Shown: positions 25,759-35,842, numbered from the stretch's first letter. The stretch is DNA of 64,000 nucleotides from Williamsia muralis (GCF_002735905.1 NZ_PEBD01000004.1:186001-250000); one strand, 5' to 3'. Numbers and translations: made by a program. The notes: generated by a model not told the origin, from the letters alone.

Positions 25759-28077
25759 TCAGCTGTCGGGCAGTTCACGCAGGATCAGGTCGAGAACACG
25801 AATGGAGGCCGCCTTGTCGAGGGGGTCATTGCCGTTCCCGCACTTGGGTGACTGGACACACGAGGGGCAGCCCGCCTCGCAACCGCAGTCCGACACCGCA
25901 TCCCGGGTCGCCTTGATCCAGATCCCGAACGCCTCATGTCCGCGGTCGGCGAACCCGGCGCCGCCGGGATATCCGTCGTAGACGAACACGGTGGGCAACC
26001 CCGTGTCGGGGTGCAAGTTGGTCGACAGCCCGCCGATGTCCCATCGATCGCAGGTGGCCACCAGTGGGAGAAGGCCGATTGCTGCATGCTCGGCGGCGTG
26101 TAACGCACCGGGGAAGTCCACCTCGGCGATCCCGATCGCCTCGAGTGCCTCGGGCTCGATCGTGTACATCACCGCCCGCGTCGACAGCGTCTGCGGCGGC
26201 ATGTCCAACTCCACCGAGTCCAGGACCTCACCGGTGAGCAACTTACGGAGATAACCGACCACCTGATGGGTGACGTCGACGCGGACGAGGGAGACCTTCA
26301 ATGGCCCGTGCCGCTGTTCCTGCATCACTTCGGTGATCTCCACGACTGTCGTCTCGCGGGCGCTGGTGGTCCAGTCCGGTTCTTCTGGGTGGACCAGAGC
26401 CAGCCCGTCCTCGAGGTCGAGTTCGTCGACGACGTAGCTCTCACCCTGATGGATGTGGACGGCCCCGGGGTGGACGGTGGACATGGCCCGACCGGTGTCC
26501 ACGGTGCCCAGCAGCTGAGCGCTGGTCTCGTCGACGATCATCACCTGTCCGCCGATGCCGCCCCGGATGTCCACGGCGCCATGCGGATCTACACCCGCCG
26601 CGACGTACCAGCCGGCCTTCCGGTGCCGGATGAGCCCCTGCCGGGCGAGGTCCTCGAGCAGCTCCCGTGCGCCGAATGCGTCCACCTCGGCCTCTTTCAA
26701 CGGCATCTCGGCTGCCGCGCAGAGCAATTGAGGACCGAGTACATACGGGTTGGTGGGGTCGGTGACCGTTGCCTCGACGGGCTTGTCCAGCAACGCTTCC
26801 GGATGGTTCACGAGATAGGTGTCGAGGGGGTCATCGCGGGCGACGAGCACCACCAGTGAACCCTCACCGCGGCGGCCGGCGCGACCGGCCTGCTGCCAGA
26901 ACGACGCGACAGTGCCCGGAAAACCCGCCACCACAATGGCATCGAGACCACTGATGTCGACGCCGAGCTCCAGCGCGTTCGTCGTCGCGACCCCCAGTAG
27001 TCGACCGTCGGCGAGGTCGCGCTCGAGCACTCTGCGGTCGTCGGCGAGGTAACCGGCGCGGTACGCGGCCACCCGCGACGACAACTCGGGGTCGACCTCG
27101 TCGAGAATCCGTTTGGCCGAGAGTGCGGCCAGCTCCACTCCTCGGCGGCTGCGTACAAAACAGAGCGTCCGGGCGCCTTCGAGTACCAGGTCGGCGAGGA
27201 TGCGGGCCGCTTCGGCGCCGGCCTGCTTACGCACCGGCGCACCGTTCTCGCCGGTCATCTCGGGTACGAAACCGGGTTCCCACAGAGCGACGGTGCGAGC
27301 ACCGTGAGGCGACCCGTCCTCGGTGATCTCCTCGCAGGGGGCGCCGACGAGTCTGCTCAGAGCCGCACCTGGCGTTCCCGAGGTGGCGCTGGCCCCGATC
27401 ACCACCGGATCGGCACCGACCGCGCGTGCCAATCGCAGCAGACGCCGCAACACCAGGGCGGTGTGCGACCCGAATACGCCGCGGTAGTGGTGACATTCGT
27501 CGACGACGATGAATTGCAGACCGCGTAAGAAATGTCGCCATCGCCCGTGGGAGCCGAGTATTCCGATGTGCAGCATGTCGGGGTTGGTGAAGATCCACCT
27601 CGAATGTTCGCGTGCCCATTGCCGGACCGCGGGTTCGGTGTCTCCGTCGTACGCGCAGGGCTGTAGGTGCAGGAACTCCTTTCGCCCGGCCAGGAGCGAG
27701 CTGACGGAGCGGAGTTGGTCCGCGCCGAGCGCTTTGGTGGGCGCGAGGTAGAGCGCGGTGGCCCGCGGGTCGGCGAGCATCCTGCTCAAGATGGGCACTT
27801 GATAGGCGAGTGATTTACCGGACGCGGTGCCCGTGGAAAGCACCACATGTCGACCGGCCCAGGCGTGTTCGGCGGCCGCCACCTGGTGCGACCAAGGCCT
27901 GCGGACACCCGCCTCCACAAGCGCTTCCTCAACCGGACCGGCGACCCAGTTCGGCCACTCGGCGAAAGATGCTGTCCGGCTGGGAATTACCGACTTGTGC
28001 GTGAGGGGCGATTCGTCAGGGGAGATCCCGGCCAATGTTCGCGCCAGTAGCGCGGAGCCGAAATCATCACTACTCAT
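25759..28077 (-). CDS. DEAD/DEAH-box helicase of the MrfA/SftH family
   Basis: 772-residue SF2 3'-5' DNA helicase. Motif I TGTASGKSLAYQ, motif II DECHHY, motif III SATSG, motif VI QQAGRAGRRG, and a C-terminal DUF1998-type domain with a four-Cys zinc site CGCEAGCPSC-x5-C (near residues 735-750). Family members are B. subtilis MrfA (YprA), needed for mitomycin C damage repair, and M. smegmatis SftH. Rv3649 is the positional match. The start ATG 28077 gives the usual length. Divergent from cspA. Confidence 0.93.
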   Translation of the reverse strand: MSSDDFGSALLARTLAGISPDESPLTHKSVIPSRTASFAEWPNWVAGPVEEALVEAGVRRPWSHQVAAAEHAWAGRHVVLSTGTASGKSLAYQVPILSRMLADPRATALYLAPTKALGADQLRSVSSLLAGRKEFLHLQPCAYDGDTEPAVRQWAREHSRWIFTNPDMLHIGILGSHGRWRHFLRGLQFIVVDECHHYRGVFGSHTALVLRRLLRLARAVGADPVVIGASATSGTPGAALSRLVGAPCEEITEDGSPHGARTVALWEPGFVPEMTGENGAPVRKQAGAEAARILADLVLEGARTLCFVRSRRGVELAALSAKRILDEVDPELSSRVAAYRAGYLADDRRVLERDLADGRLLGVATTNALELGVDISGLDAIVVAGFPGTVASFWQQAGRAGRRGEGSLVVLVARDDPLDTYLVNHPEALLDKPVEATVTDPTNPYVLGPQLLCAAAEMPLKEAEVDAFGARELLEDLARQGLIRHRKAGWYVAAGVDPHGAVDIRGGIGGQVMIVDETSAQLLGTVDTGRAMSTVHPGAVHIHQGESYVVDELDLEDGLALVHPEEPDWTTSARETTVVEITEVMQEQRHGPLKVSLVRVDVTHQVVGYLRKLLTGEVLDSVELDMPPQTLSTRAVMYTIEPEALEAIGIAEVDFPGALHAAEHAAIGLLPLVATCDRWDIGGLSTNLHPDTGLPTVFVYDGYPGGAGFADRGHEAFGIWIKATRDAVSDCGCEAGCPSCVQSPKCGNGNDPLDKAASIRVLDLILRELPDS

Positions 28078-28380
28078 AAAGCCAGTTCACCACGTCGTGA
28101 TCGTACCGATTGCTGCCGACAATCACGGTTGTGGCCACGTTTGGAATCAGATTGAACTCTCGACTGTTGTGCACGCCCGGAACATGATTGACTGATCTCG
28201 GTCGCAGCTTCTGGGGGGCGGTTCAAGCATTTGGCCGATCTCTCGGGATCGTGTTGCGAGCGTGGTACTGAAGGTTGGTGCGCGGGTTCATCCCGTGAGC
28301 GACGCCAGTAGGTATGGCGGTCGGAACCGGCCCGGCGGGGTAACTCCCCGCCGCACCCGGGTGAAGAAAAGGAATGCAAG
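28078..28380 (+). promoter_or_regulatory. Long leader region of cspA with terminal hairpin
   Basis: 303 bp without a gene between the divergent helicase and cspA genes. Near its end a perfect 8-bp stem CGGCGGGG/CCCCGCCG (28333-28340 with 28346-28353, loop TAACT) lies 27 nt before the ATG, followed by GAAAAGGAATGCAAG as the ribosome site. Long structured 5' leaders act as thermosensors in E. coli cspA; that role is only a possibility here. Confidence 0.5.
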
Positions 28381-28584
28381 ATGGCACAGGGGACTGTGAA
28401 GTGGTTCAACGCGGAGAAGGGCTTCGGCTTCATCGCGCCTGATGATGGACCGGACGACGTGTTTGTCCACTACTCGGAGATCCAGGGGAACGGATTCCGC
28501 ACCCTCGAGGAGAACCAGCGGGTCGAGTTCGAGGTCGGTCAGGGCACCAAGGGCCCACAGGCCACCGGCGTTCGCGCGCTGTAG
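28381..28584 (+). CDS. cspA: Cold-shock protein (CspA family)
   Basis: 67-residue single OB-fold RNA/DNA chaperone. RNP1 KGFGFIAP and RNP2 VFVHYSEI are intact, with GTVKWFN at the start. Length equals the family norm. RBS AAGGAATGCAAG before ATG 28381. Positional match of Rv3648c. Confidence 0.97.
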   Translation: MAQGTVKWFNAEKGFGFIAPDDGPDDVFVHYSEIQGNGFRTLEENQRVEFEVGQGTKGPQATGVRAL

Positions 28585-28731
28585 GTCACTCCCGAGGACC
28601 TTCGCACCACGCGAGGAACCTCCGTTTGATTCGGGCATTTCTTTCGGTGCTCGACGATCTCACCCCCGGTCGCCGCATTCCGGTGTCCGGGGGTGAGCCG
28701 TTTTCCGGCCCGCATACCGTACGGTTTCATC

Positions 28732-29310
28732 GTGGGTCAGCTGTCCATGTTCTCCGCGGAGACCGACGAACCGTCTGTGGACGATCTCGCCGGTCTGTTG
28801 GCGTCGGCCGGACAAACCACGATCGGATCTCGCGGCGCACGCGTCTCGGTGGTCGTGGCCGACGACTGGCGGGCACAAGCGCTGGCAGACGAGATGGAAC
28901 GGTGCGGACTGACTCCCGAGGTCTCGGTGTCGTCTGAGGGTTCGCCGCTCGTGGGTACCGCCACCACCTGGGCTCTCGAGCCGCTCCATCGCGCTTGGAC
29001 AAAAGGCGCGATCAAGACGATGCCCGCAACGTGGGTGCCGAGCCCCCGGGCGTTGCGTCTGTGGGTGATCGCTGCCGGGCAGCGCGACGTCGACCGCTAC
29101 CTGTTGGGACTCGACCCGCACACCCCTGAGTCCCATGGGGCTCTGGCCACCGCTGTGATGCGCGCAGGGGTGGCGCCGACGCTGGTGGGCACGCGGGGCG
29201 CCGCCCCTGCCCTGCGGATCGCAGGCAAACGCCGCTTGACGCGTCTGATCGAATCAGTGGGTGAGGCTCCGGACATCCCCGGGGCGGCCGCATGCTGGCC
29301 ATTCATTTGA
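28732..29310 (+). CDS. Conserved actinobacterial protein of unknown function (Rv3647c-like)
   Basis: 192 residues, no membrane segment or catalytic motif that I recognise. Notable: an N-terminal region with a Rossmann-like strand (RVSVVVADDWRAQALADEMERCGL), then PATWVPSPRALRLWVIAAGQRD, and a C-terminal RIAGKRRLTRLIESVGEAP. It lies between cspA and topA as in mycobacteria. GTG 28732 is the likely start (VGQLSMFSAE); an alternative is the ATG at 28747. Confidence 0.72.
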   Translation: MGQLSMFSAETDEPSVDDLAGLLASAGQTTIGSRGARVSVVVADDWRAQALADEMERCGLTPEVSVSSEGSPLVGTATTWALEPLHRAWTKGAIKTMPATWVPSPRALRLWVIAAGQRDVDRYLLGLDPHTPESHGALATAVMRAGVAPTLVGTRGAAPALRIAGKRRLTRLIESVGEAPDIPGAAACWPFI

Positions 29311-29465
29311 CGAGTGCGCCGATCGATCGCTGAACTGCGACGACACCCTGTCCGAGGGGGGTTCGAACACCGGGCCCCGACCGGTTTCGCGGGTGGCAGA
29401 TCAGGTAGAGGTGTGTCAGTAGCGCTATACATAAGGTACAAACGGGCCAGAAGGCCCAGGGAAAG

Positions 29466-32444
29466 GTGCAGGCAAAGACGGTGGCGGATTCAGGTACAAC
29501 AGCCCGCGGGACTGGCGGTGTCGTGCGCCGGCTCGTGATCGTCGAGTCTCCGACCAAGGCCCGCAAGATCTCCTCTTATCTTGGCAACAACTACGTGGTG
29601 GAGTCGTCCCGCGGACACATCCGGGACCTCCCACGCGGCGCTGCGGACGTGCCCGCCAAGTACAAGGGTCAGCCCTGGGCGCGACTCGGTGTCGACGTCG
29701 AGCACGACTTCGAGCCCCTCTACGTGGTCTCGCCGGACAAGAAGTCCACCGTCACCGAGCTCAAATCGCTGCTCAAGGACGTCGACGAGCTCTATCTCGC
29801 GACAGACGGTGACCGGGAGGGCGAGGCCATCGCCTGGCACCTCCTGGAGACCCTCAAGCCCAAGGTTCCGGTCAAGCGGATGGTGTTCCACGAGATCACC
29901 GAATCGGCCATCAGAGCTGCCGCCGAGAACCCCCGTGACCTCGACGAAGACCTGGTCGACGCTCAGGAGACCCGACGCATCCTCGACCGCCTGTACGGCT
30001 ACGAGGTGTCGCCGGTCCTGTGGAAGAAGGTCATGCCGAAGCTCTCGGCAGGCCGTGTGCAGTCGGTGGCCACTCGTATCATCGTCGAGCGCGAACGCGA
30101 GCGGATGGCGTTCCGGTCGGCAACGTACTGGGACATCGCCGCCACGCTCGACGCCGGCGCGGATGCGACACCCCGCAGCTTCGGCGCCAGGCTGGTCAGT
30201 GTCGACGGCGACCGCGTGGCCAGTGGCCGCGACTTCGACTCCGCCGGTGCGCTGAAGAAGGCCGACGGGGTGACGGTGCTCGACGAGTCGCGTGCCGTGT
30301 CGCTCGCGTCAGGGCTCCAAGGCGCCGCGATGACGGTGTCGTCGGTCGAGGAGAAGCCCTACACGCGCCGCCCGTACGCGCCGTTCATGACGTCGACCCT
30401 GCAGCAGGAGGCCGGCCGCAAACTCCGGTTCACCTCCGACCGCACCATGCGGGTGGCACAACGGCTGTACGAGAACGGCTACATCACCTACATGCGTACC
30501 GACTCGACCACGCTGTCCGAGTCGGCCATCACAGCGGCCCGTAATCAGGCCCGTGATCTCTATGGGGCCAACTTCGTCCATCCGACGCCGCGGCAGTACA
30601 CCCGCAAGGTGAAGAACGCGCAGGAGGCGCACGAGGCCATCCGGCCGGCGGGCGAGTCCTTCCGGACGCCGGGTCAGGTCGCCTCGGCGCTGCAGACCGA
30701 CGAGTTCCGGTTGTACGAGCTGATCTGGCAGCGCACGGTCGCTTCGCAGATGGCCGACGCACGCGGCACCACGATGAGTCTGCGGATCAGCGGTAAGGCT
30801 CAAACCGGGGAGACCTGTACCTTCGCGGCGTCCGGTCGCACTATCACCTTCCCGGGCTTCTTGTCGGCCTATGTGGAGACGGTGGATGAGCAGGCCGGCG
30901 GCACCGCGGACGACGCCGAGAGTCGCCTGCCGAATCTCGTCGAAGGTCAGTCGCTGACCGCGACCGAGCTGCGTCCCGACGGGCACACCACCAACCCACC
31001 CGCCCGATACACCGAAGCCTCTTTGGTCAAGACGTTGGAGGAGTTGGGGATCGGACGTCCGTCGACGTACGCGTCGATCATCGGCACCATCCAAGACCGT
31101 GGGTACGTGCACAAGAAGGGCTCGGCCCTCGTGCCGTCTTGGATCGCGTTCGCGGTGGTCGGACTGCTCGAGGCGTACTTCAAACGCCTTGTCGACTACG
31201 ACTTCACGGCCACCCTCGAAGACGACCTCGACCAGATCGCGCAAGGCGCCGAGAATCGCACCGCCTGGCTGACCCGTTTCTACTACGGGCAGGAGGGCGC
31301 AGAGGGACAGGCCGGCACCGGGCTCAAGAAGCTCGTCGGCGTGAACCTCGAAGAGATCGATGCCCGTGAGGTGAACTCGATCCGGTTGTTCGACGACGAA
31401 CAGGGGCGCCCGGTGTACGTGCGGGTCGGCCGGTTCGGTCCGTACCTCGAGCGCACGGTCACCCCTGAAGGTGGGGGCGAGCCGGAGTCGCAGCGCGCCA
31501 ACCTGCCCGACGACATCACGCCCGACGAGCTCACGCTGGATTTGGCCGAAAAGCTTTTCAGCACACCGCAAGAGGGCCGCACCCTGGGTGTCGATCCGCT
31601 CACCGGTCATGAGATCGTCGCCAAGGAAGGACGTTTCGGTCCGTACGTGACCGAGATCCTCCCGGATCCGGAAGACGAAGGCGACGACGGGAACTCGGTC
31701 CCGGCGCTGACTCCTCCGCCTGCACTCACGCCGCTCGACGACGGCGCGACCCCACTGGACGCACCGACAGGCGGTGGCGGCACCGCAACCGCCACCAAGA
31801 AGGCGACGGCCAAGAAAACCGCGAAGAAGGCGGCCAAGAAGGCCGGCCCCAAACCGCGCACCGGGTCGCTGTTCAAGTCGATGGAGATCGGCTCGGTCAC
31901 TCTCGACGACGCGTTGAAGTTGCTGTCGTTGCCACGGGTTGTCGGGCAGGATGCCGAAGGCCAGGAGATCACCGCACAGAACGGTCGCTATGGGCCATAC
32001 CTGAAGCGCGGCACCGATTCTCGTTCGTTGACATCCGAGGACCAGATCTTCGACATCACCTTGGACGAGGCATTGAAGATCTACTCCGAGCCCAAGCGCC
32101 GCGGTCGGGCAGCAGCTGCTCCTCCGCTGCGTGAGCTGGGCAAGGACCCGGTTTCCGAGCAGCCGATGGTGATCAAGGACGGCCGTTTCGGTCCGTACGT
32201 CACCGATGGCGAGACCAACGCGAGCCTGCGAAAAGACGATGACGTCGCGTCGATCACCGACGAGCGTGCGTCGGAGTTGCTGGCGGACAGGCGTGCTCGT
32301 GGCCCGGCGAAGAAGTCGGCCAAGAAGGCACCGGCAAAGAAGACCGCTGCCAAGAAGACAACCGCGAAGAAGACCACCGCCAAAAAGACAGCGGCGAAGA
32401 AAGCTCCGGCGAAGAAGGCTGCTGCCAAGAAGAAGGCGGACTAG
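29466..32444 (+). CDS. topA: DNA topoisomerase I with Lys/Ala-rich tail
   Basis: 992-residue type IA topoisomerase relaxing negative supercoils. TOPRIM domain VIVESPTKARKISSYL and TDGDREGEAIAWHL, catalytic Tyr in GYITYMRTDSTTL, then four actinobacterial C-terminal repeats (such as GRFGPYVTEIL, GRYGPYLKRG, GRFGPYVTDGETN) instead of zinc fingers. A Lys/Ala linker (about 772-795) and a C-terminal tail of repeated AKKTAAKK units (about 945-990) help strand passage in mycobacterial TopA. GTG 29466 follows GGGAAAG closely; GTG 29481 is an alternative start. Confidence 0.97.
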   Translation: MQAKTVADSGTTARGTGGVVRRLVIVESPTKARKISSYLGNNYVVESSRGHIRDLPRGAADVPAKYKGQPWARLGVDVEHDFEPLYVVSPDKKSTVTELKSLLKDVDELYLATDGDREGEAIAWHLLETLKPKVPVKRMVFHEITESAIRAAAENPRDLDEDLVDAQETRRILDRLYGYEVSPVLWKKVMPKLSAGRVQSVATRIIVERERERMAFRSATYWDIAATLDAGADATPRSFGARLVSVDGDRVASGRDFDSAGALKKADGVTVLDESRAVSLASGLQGAAMTVSSVEEKPYTRRPYAPFMTSTLQQEAGRKLRFTSDRTMRVAQRLYENGYITYMRTDSTTLSESAITAARNQARDLYGANFVHPTPRQYTRKVKNAQEAHEAIRPAGESFRTPGQVASALQTDEFRLYELIWQRTVASQMADARGTTMSLRISGKAQTGETCTFAASGRTITFPGFLSAYVETVDEQAGGTADDAESRLPNLVEGQSLTATELRPDGHTTNPPARYTEASLVKTLEELGIGRPSTYASIIGTIQDRGYVHKKGSALVPSWIAFAVVGLLEAYFKRLVDYDFTATLEDDLDQIAQGAENRTAWLTRFYYGQEGAEGQAGTGLKKLVGVNLEEIDAREVNSIRLFDDEQGRPVYVRVGRFGPYLERTVTPEGGGEPESQRANLPDDITPDELTLDLAEKLFSTPQEGRTLGVDPLTGHEIVAKEGRFGPYVTEILPDPEDEGDDGNSVPALTPPPALTPLDDGATPLDAPTGGGGTATATKKATAKKTAKKAAKKAGPKPRTGSLFKSMEIGSVTLDDALKLLSLPRVVGQDAEGQEITAQNGRYGPYLKRGTDSRSLTSEDQIFDITLDEALKIYSEPKRRGRAAAAPPLRELGKDPVSEQPMVIKDGRFGPYVTDGETNASLRKDDDVASITDERASELLADRRARGPAKKSAKKAPAKKTAAKKTTAKKTTAKKTAAKKAPAKKAAAKKKAD

Positions 32445-32451
32445 CACCACG

Positions 32452-32512
32452 ATCGTCCCCGTCGGCGACGGCAGAGGGCATATGCCCCTCCGCCCCGGCC
32501 GACGGGGACGAT
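32452..32512. terminator. Large compound hairpin between topA and the cyclase gene
   Basis: A perfect 14-bp stem (ATCGTCCCCGTCGG at 32452-32465 with its complement at 32499-32512) encloses a second palindrome GGGCATATGCCC. It starts 8 nt after the topA stop and ends 10 nt before the end of the convergent cyclase gene, so it likely ends both transcripts. Confidence 0.8.
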
Positions 32513-32522
32513 GCTGGTGGAG

Positions 32523-34064
32523 CTAGACCTCGACCTCGTATTTCGGCCTCGCCAAACGTGTCTCGATGCCGCGCCCACGTAGTTCGACACCCTCGCCGAT
32601 GTCCCAGTGCTCGGCTTCCTCCGATGACGCCAGGTAAACGGCGCGGGCAGAACCGAGTACGCGACTCGGCTCGAACTTCGCCAGGTCGGTCAGCCGGGCC
32701 GCCTCGTTCACCGGGTCGCCGATGACGGTGTACTCGAGTCGTTGCTGCGAACCGATGTGTCCGGCGATCGCCTTACCTGCCGATACGCCGATACCCACAT
32801 CGGTGTCGCCCAGCGCGGTGTCCAGTTCCTGACGGAGCGTTCGGGCCGCGGCCAGCGCGTGACCGGCGAAGTCTTCCTGATCCAAGGGGGCGCCGAAGAT
32901 CGCGAGGGCGGCGTCGCCCTGGAACTTGTTGACGAAGCCTCCGTGGCGGCCGACGACGTCGACGATCACCCGGAAGAATTCGTTGAGCAGGTTGACGACG
33001 TCGCGGGGCGGCCGGTTGACGGCCAGTCGGGTCGATCCGACGATGTCGACGAACAGCACCCCGACGTAGCGTTCCTCGCCACCGAGTTCGGTGCCGATCT
33101 CGATGGCACGGCGCGCCACGTCTTCGCCGACGTAGCGGCCGAACAGGTTGCGGAGCTGTTGGCGCTCACGCACATCGGCCACCATCTCGTTGAATCCTGC
33201 TTGTAGGAGACCGAGGTCGCTGCCGTCGTAGATGCGCACGGAGGTGTCGAGGTTTCCTTCTCGCACCTCTGCCTGCGCAAACCGTAGCTGTTTGATGGGG
33301 TCGGCGATGGCGGACACCACGCGGACGAGACCGATCGAACCGAAGGCGAGTGCGGCGATCGCCATCCACAGGACCGGGCGTTGCAGACCGGCGGCGTCGG
33401 TGTCGATCACGCCGATCTGCTGACCGATCACCAGTGCGATGATGACGCAGAGGGGAGCGGCCACGCTGATGATCCAGAACAGGATGATGCGCTGGGTGAC
33501 GCTGGGGGCCGAGGCGCTCTCAGGGTTGTTGGCCATCGCGGCAACGGTGATGGGGCGGAGGACTTTTTCCGACTGCATGTAGCCCAGCACGCAGGTGATG
33601 AGGGCGCCGACGAACGAACCGAGTGCCACGACGATGGCCGTCTTCGCTGACTGCGACAGGCTGAGCAGGGCGAAGATCGCGCCGCCGAGCAACCACAGGG
33701 CGCCATGCACCTGCACCAGCAGCACCGGGAGGCGAAGGGCGCGTCGGCGTGCGCTTTCGTTGTCGAGTCGGGATCGTCGGCGGGTCCATACGAGAACCGG
33801 GAGCGACAGGGCGATGGTGGCGTACGCACTCACCAGGCCGGCGATGAAGAGGTAGACCACGAACACCAGCTGGCTCAGGCCGCTGATCTCGGACAACTGG
33901 ACCGACGTCTGCTGGGGGAGGCCGAACCGGAGGAAGGCAAAAGTGAACAGGGCGCCGACGACGTTGGCCCGGAGCATGTCCAGAGCCAGGACCGGCCACG
34001 GTGTGCGCACCAGCCAGCGCAACAGGTGCCATCCCCGTTGTAAGCGTGACTGTCTTTCCACCAC
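32523..34064 (-). CDS. Membrane adenylate cyclase, class III with HAMP (Rv3645-like)
   Basis: 513 residues. Six membrane helices fill residues 25-250, then a HAMP domain (ADPIKQLRFAQAEVREGNLD) and a C-terminal class IIIb cyclase domain. Metal-binding Asp residues are in VLFVDIVGST and GDAALAIF; the adenine-selecting Lys is in NKFQGD with its partner Asp in VIGDPVNEAAR; the transition-state Asn and Arg are in VNEAAR. All key residues are intact, so it should make cAMP, the ligand of Crp at 8.4 kb. GTG at 34064 (or 34061) is preferred to the TTG at 34091. Mtb Rv3645 is linked to fatty-acid use and drug tolerance. Confidence 0.9.
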   Translation of the reverse strand: MVERQSRLQRGWHLLRWLVRTPWPVLALDMLRANVVGALFTFAFLRFGLPQQTSVQLSEISGLSQLVFVVYLFIAGLVSAYATIALSLPVLVWTRRRSRLDNESARRRALRLPVLLVQVHGALWLLGGAIFALLSLSQSAKTAIVVALGSFVGALITCVLGYMQSEKVLRPITVAAMANNPESASAPSVTQRIILFWIISVAAPLCVIIALVIGQQIGVIDTDAAGLQRPVLWMAIAALAFGSIGLVRVVSAIADPIKQLRFAQAEVREGNLDTSVRIYDGSDLGLLQAGFNEMVADVRERQQLRNLFGRYVGEDVARRAIEIGTELGGEERYVGVLFVDIVGSTRLAVNRPPRDVVNLLNEFFRVIVDVVGRHGGFVNKFQGDAALAIFGAPLDQEDFAGHALAAARTLRQELDTALGDTDVGIGVSAGKAIAGHIGSQQRLEYTVIGDPVNEAARLTDLAKFEPSRVLGSARAVYLASSEEAEHWDIGEGVELRGRGIETRLARPKYEVEV

Positions 34065-34133
34065 GTGACCACGGTAGCTGGCTGCTTGCAAGAGTTAAAC
34101 ACGACAGTCGGAGGCGCCCGATAGGCTTGACCT

Positions 34134-35390
34134 GTGACAACTGTGTTCGATCGACTCGTCGGCCAGCACGCGGTGGTGGGTGAACTCACATCGGCGGCGG
34201 TTGCCGCAGTTCGGCTCGCCGCCTCGCGCGACCTTCAAGCGCACGGAAATGACCCTTTACCACTGCTTGCCGGGGACCCGGACTCCGGCTCATCGGCGAT
34301 GACACACGCGTGGCTGTTCACCGGTCCGCCTGGTTCGGGGCGGTCTGTAGCGGCTCAGTGTTTCGCTGCCTCGCTGCAATGTGAGGTGACCGATTCGCCC
34401 GGATGTGGGCGATGTCACGCGTGCACGACTGTGATGGCGGGCACACATTCGGATGTTCGGAGGATAGTCCCGCAGGGATTGTCGATTCCGGTGAAGGACA
34501 TGCGAGCCATCGTTCAGACCGCTGCGCGCCGTCCCAGTGTGGGTCGTTGGCAGGTCGTGGTGATCGAGGATGCCGACCGGCTCACCGAAGGCGCGGCCAA
34601 CGCGCTGTTGAAGGCGGTCGAGGAACCGCCACCTCGCACGGTGTTCTTGCTGTGCGCCCCCAGCATCGATCCCGAGGACATCTCGGTGACGCTCCGGTCG
34701 CGGTGCCGACACGTGGCGCTGACCATGCCGTCGGTGGCCTCGATCGCCGAGGTGCTCATCGAGTCCGACGGCATCGATCCGGACATGGCGAAGTGGGCCG
34801 CGTCGGTGTGTGGCGGTCATGTCGGTCGGGCGCGACGGCTGGCCACTGACGACGAGGCCCGTGAGCAGCGCAAGCAGGCGCTGGCAGTCGCACGGGCGGC
34901 CACCAGGGACGCGACCGCATACTCGGCGGCCGAGGCTCTTGTGAAGTCGGCCGACGCCGCGGCGAAGGCCATCAGTGCCAGGCTCGACGAGGCCGAGACC
35001 GAGGAGATGCGGACTGCGCTCGGGGCCGGCGGCACGGGAAAAGGTGCGGTCGGGGCCATGCGGGGTTCGGCCGGAATCCTGAAGGATCTCGAACGCCGGC
35101 AGAAGTCCCGGGAGACGCGTACCGGGCGCGACCTCCTTGATCGCGCGCTCGTTGATCTGGCGGCTCTGTTCCGGGACGCGCTGGCGGCGTCGTATGGATC
35201 GTCGGTGACCGCGATGCACCCCGACATGTCCGAGCAGACTGTCGCGATGGCCGGCTACGCCCGTCGCGAGGAACTGCTGGCCTGCGTCGAGGCGGTTCTG
35301 GAATGCCGGGAGTCGTTGGGTTTCAACGTCAAACCGAAGTTCGCGGTCGATTCGATGGTCGCCAAGATCGGCTTGGCCCTGCGCCACTGA
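34134..35390 (+). CDS. holB: DNA polymerase III delta' subunit
   Basis: 418-residue clamp-loader subunit. AAA+ fold with P-loop-like TGPPGSGRSVAA, where Arg replaces the nucleotide-binding Lys as in non-hydrolysing delta' subunits, a zinc site of four Cys (CEVTDSPGCGRCHAC), sensor region ALLKAVEEPPPRTVFLL and the SRC motif (TLRSRCRHV). It contacts tau/gamma and delta to open the beta clamp. GTG 34134, divergent from the cyclase gene. Rv3644c is the positional match. Confidence 0.93.
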   Translation: MTTVFDRLVGQHAVVGELTSAAVAAVRLAASRDLQAHGNDPLPLLAGDPDSGSSAMTHAWLFTGPPGSGRSVAAQCFAASLQCEVTDSPGCGRCHACTTVMAGTHSDVRRIVPQGLSIPVKDMRAIVQTAARRPSVGRWQVVVIEDADRLTEGAANALLKAVEEPPPRTVFLLCAPSIDPEDISVTLRSRCRHVALTMPSVASIAEVLIESDGIDPDMAKWAASVCGGHVGRARRLATDDEAREQRKQALAVARAATRDATAYSAAEALVKSADAAAKAISARLDEAETEEMRTALGAGGTGKGAVGAMRGSAGILKDLERRQKSRETRTGRDLLDRALVDLAALFRDALAASYGSSVTAMHPDMSEQTVAMAGYARREELLACVEAVLECRESLGFNVKPKFAVDSMVAKIGLALRH

Positions 35391-35403
35391 GTGTGGCGGA
35401 TGC

Positions 35404-35841
35404 TCACGTCGCCGGCGGTTCGGCGGTACCGAGTTCCTCGAGGCAGGTGCGGAACACCTCGTAGCGGTCCGGGCCGAGCCGATCGGCCCAGACGCGTTCC
35501 ACCTCACCGATCGCTTCGCGCGTGCGGTGCACCGCGGCCACCCCGCGGGGTGTGGGAGTGATCATCGTGGCGCGGCGATCAGTCGGGTCGCGTACGGACT
35601 CGACGTATCCGTGCTCTTCGAGGTGGCCGATCAATTGCGAGATGCCTTGCCTTGTGATCGCGGTCCGCTCGGCAAGGGTGCTGGGCCGAGTGCCGTCTTT
35701 GTCGACGGAATCGAGGATGCGCAGATGTGACGGCCGCAGCGGTCCCACGTCGCCGACCTGGGTGAGCAGATCCCGTCGGAATTGCGTGAACGCGTCGTCC
35801 ATCAGGGCCGCCAGATGAGTCATGGGAGACCGTTGCGCCAT
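35404..35841 (-). CDS. MarR-family transcription regulator
   Basis: 145-residue dimeric winged-helix repressor: DNA-binding part LAERTAITRQGISQLIGHLEEHGYVESVRDPTDRRATMITPT (wing Arg residues in DRRA). ATG 35841 sits right at an imperfect palindrome, so it probably represses itself and the divergent kinase-like gene. Ligand unknown. It is convergent with holB (13-bp gap). Confidence 0.9.
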   Translation of the reverse strand: MAQRSPMTHLAALMDDAFTQFRRDLLTQVGDVGPLRPSHLRILDSVDKDGTRPSTLAERTAITRQGISQLIGHLEEHGYVESVRDPTDRRATMITPTPRGVAAVHRTREAIGEVERVWADRLGPDRYEVFRTCLEELGTAEPPAT

Positions 35842-35842
35842 T

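Noticed and set aside
30309-32450. Minus-strand 713-codon frame
   Set aside because: Antisense to topA, whose domains are complete. The long open frame results from GC-rich codon bias.
34134-35390. Broken HolB because the P-loop Lys is Arg (GPPGSGRS)
   Set aside because: The delta' subunit is normally unable to hydrolyse ATP, so this is a family feature and not decay.
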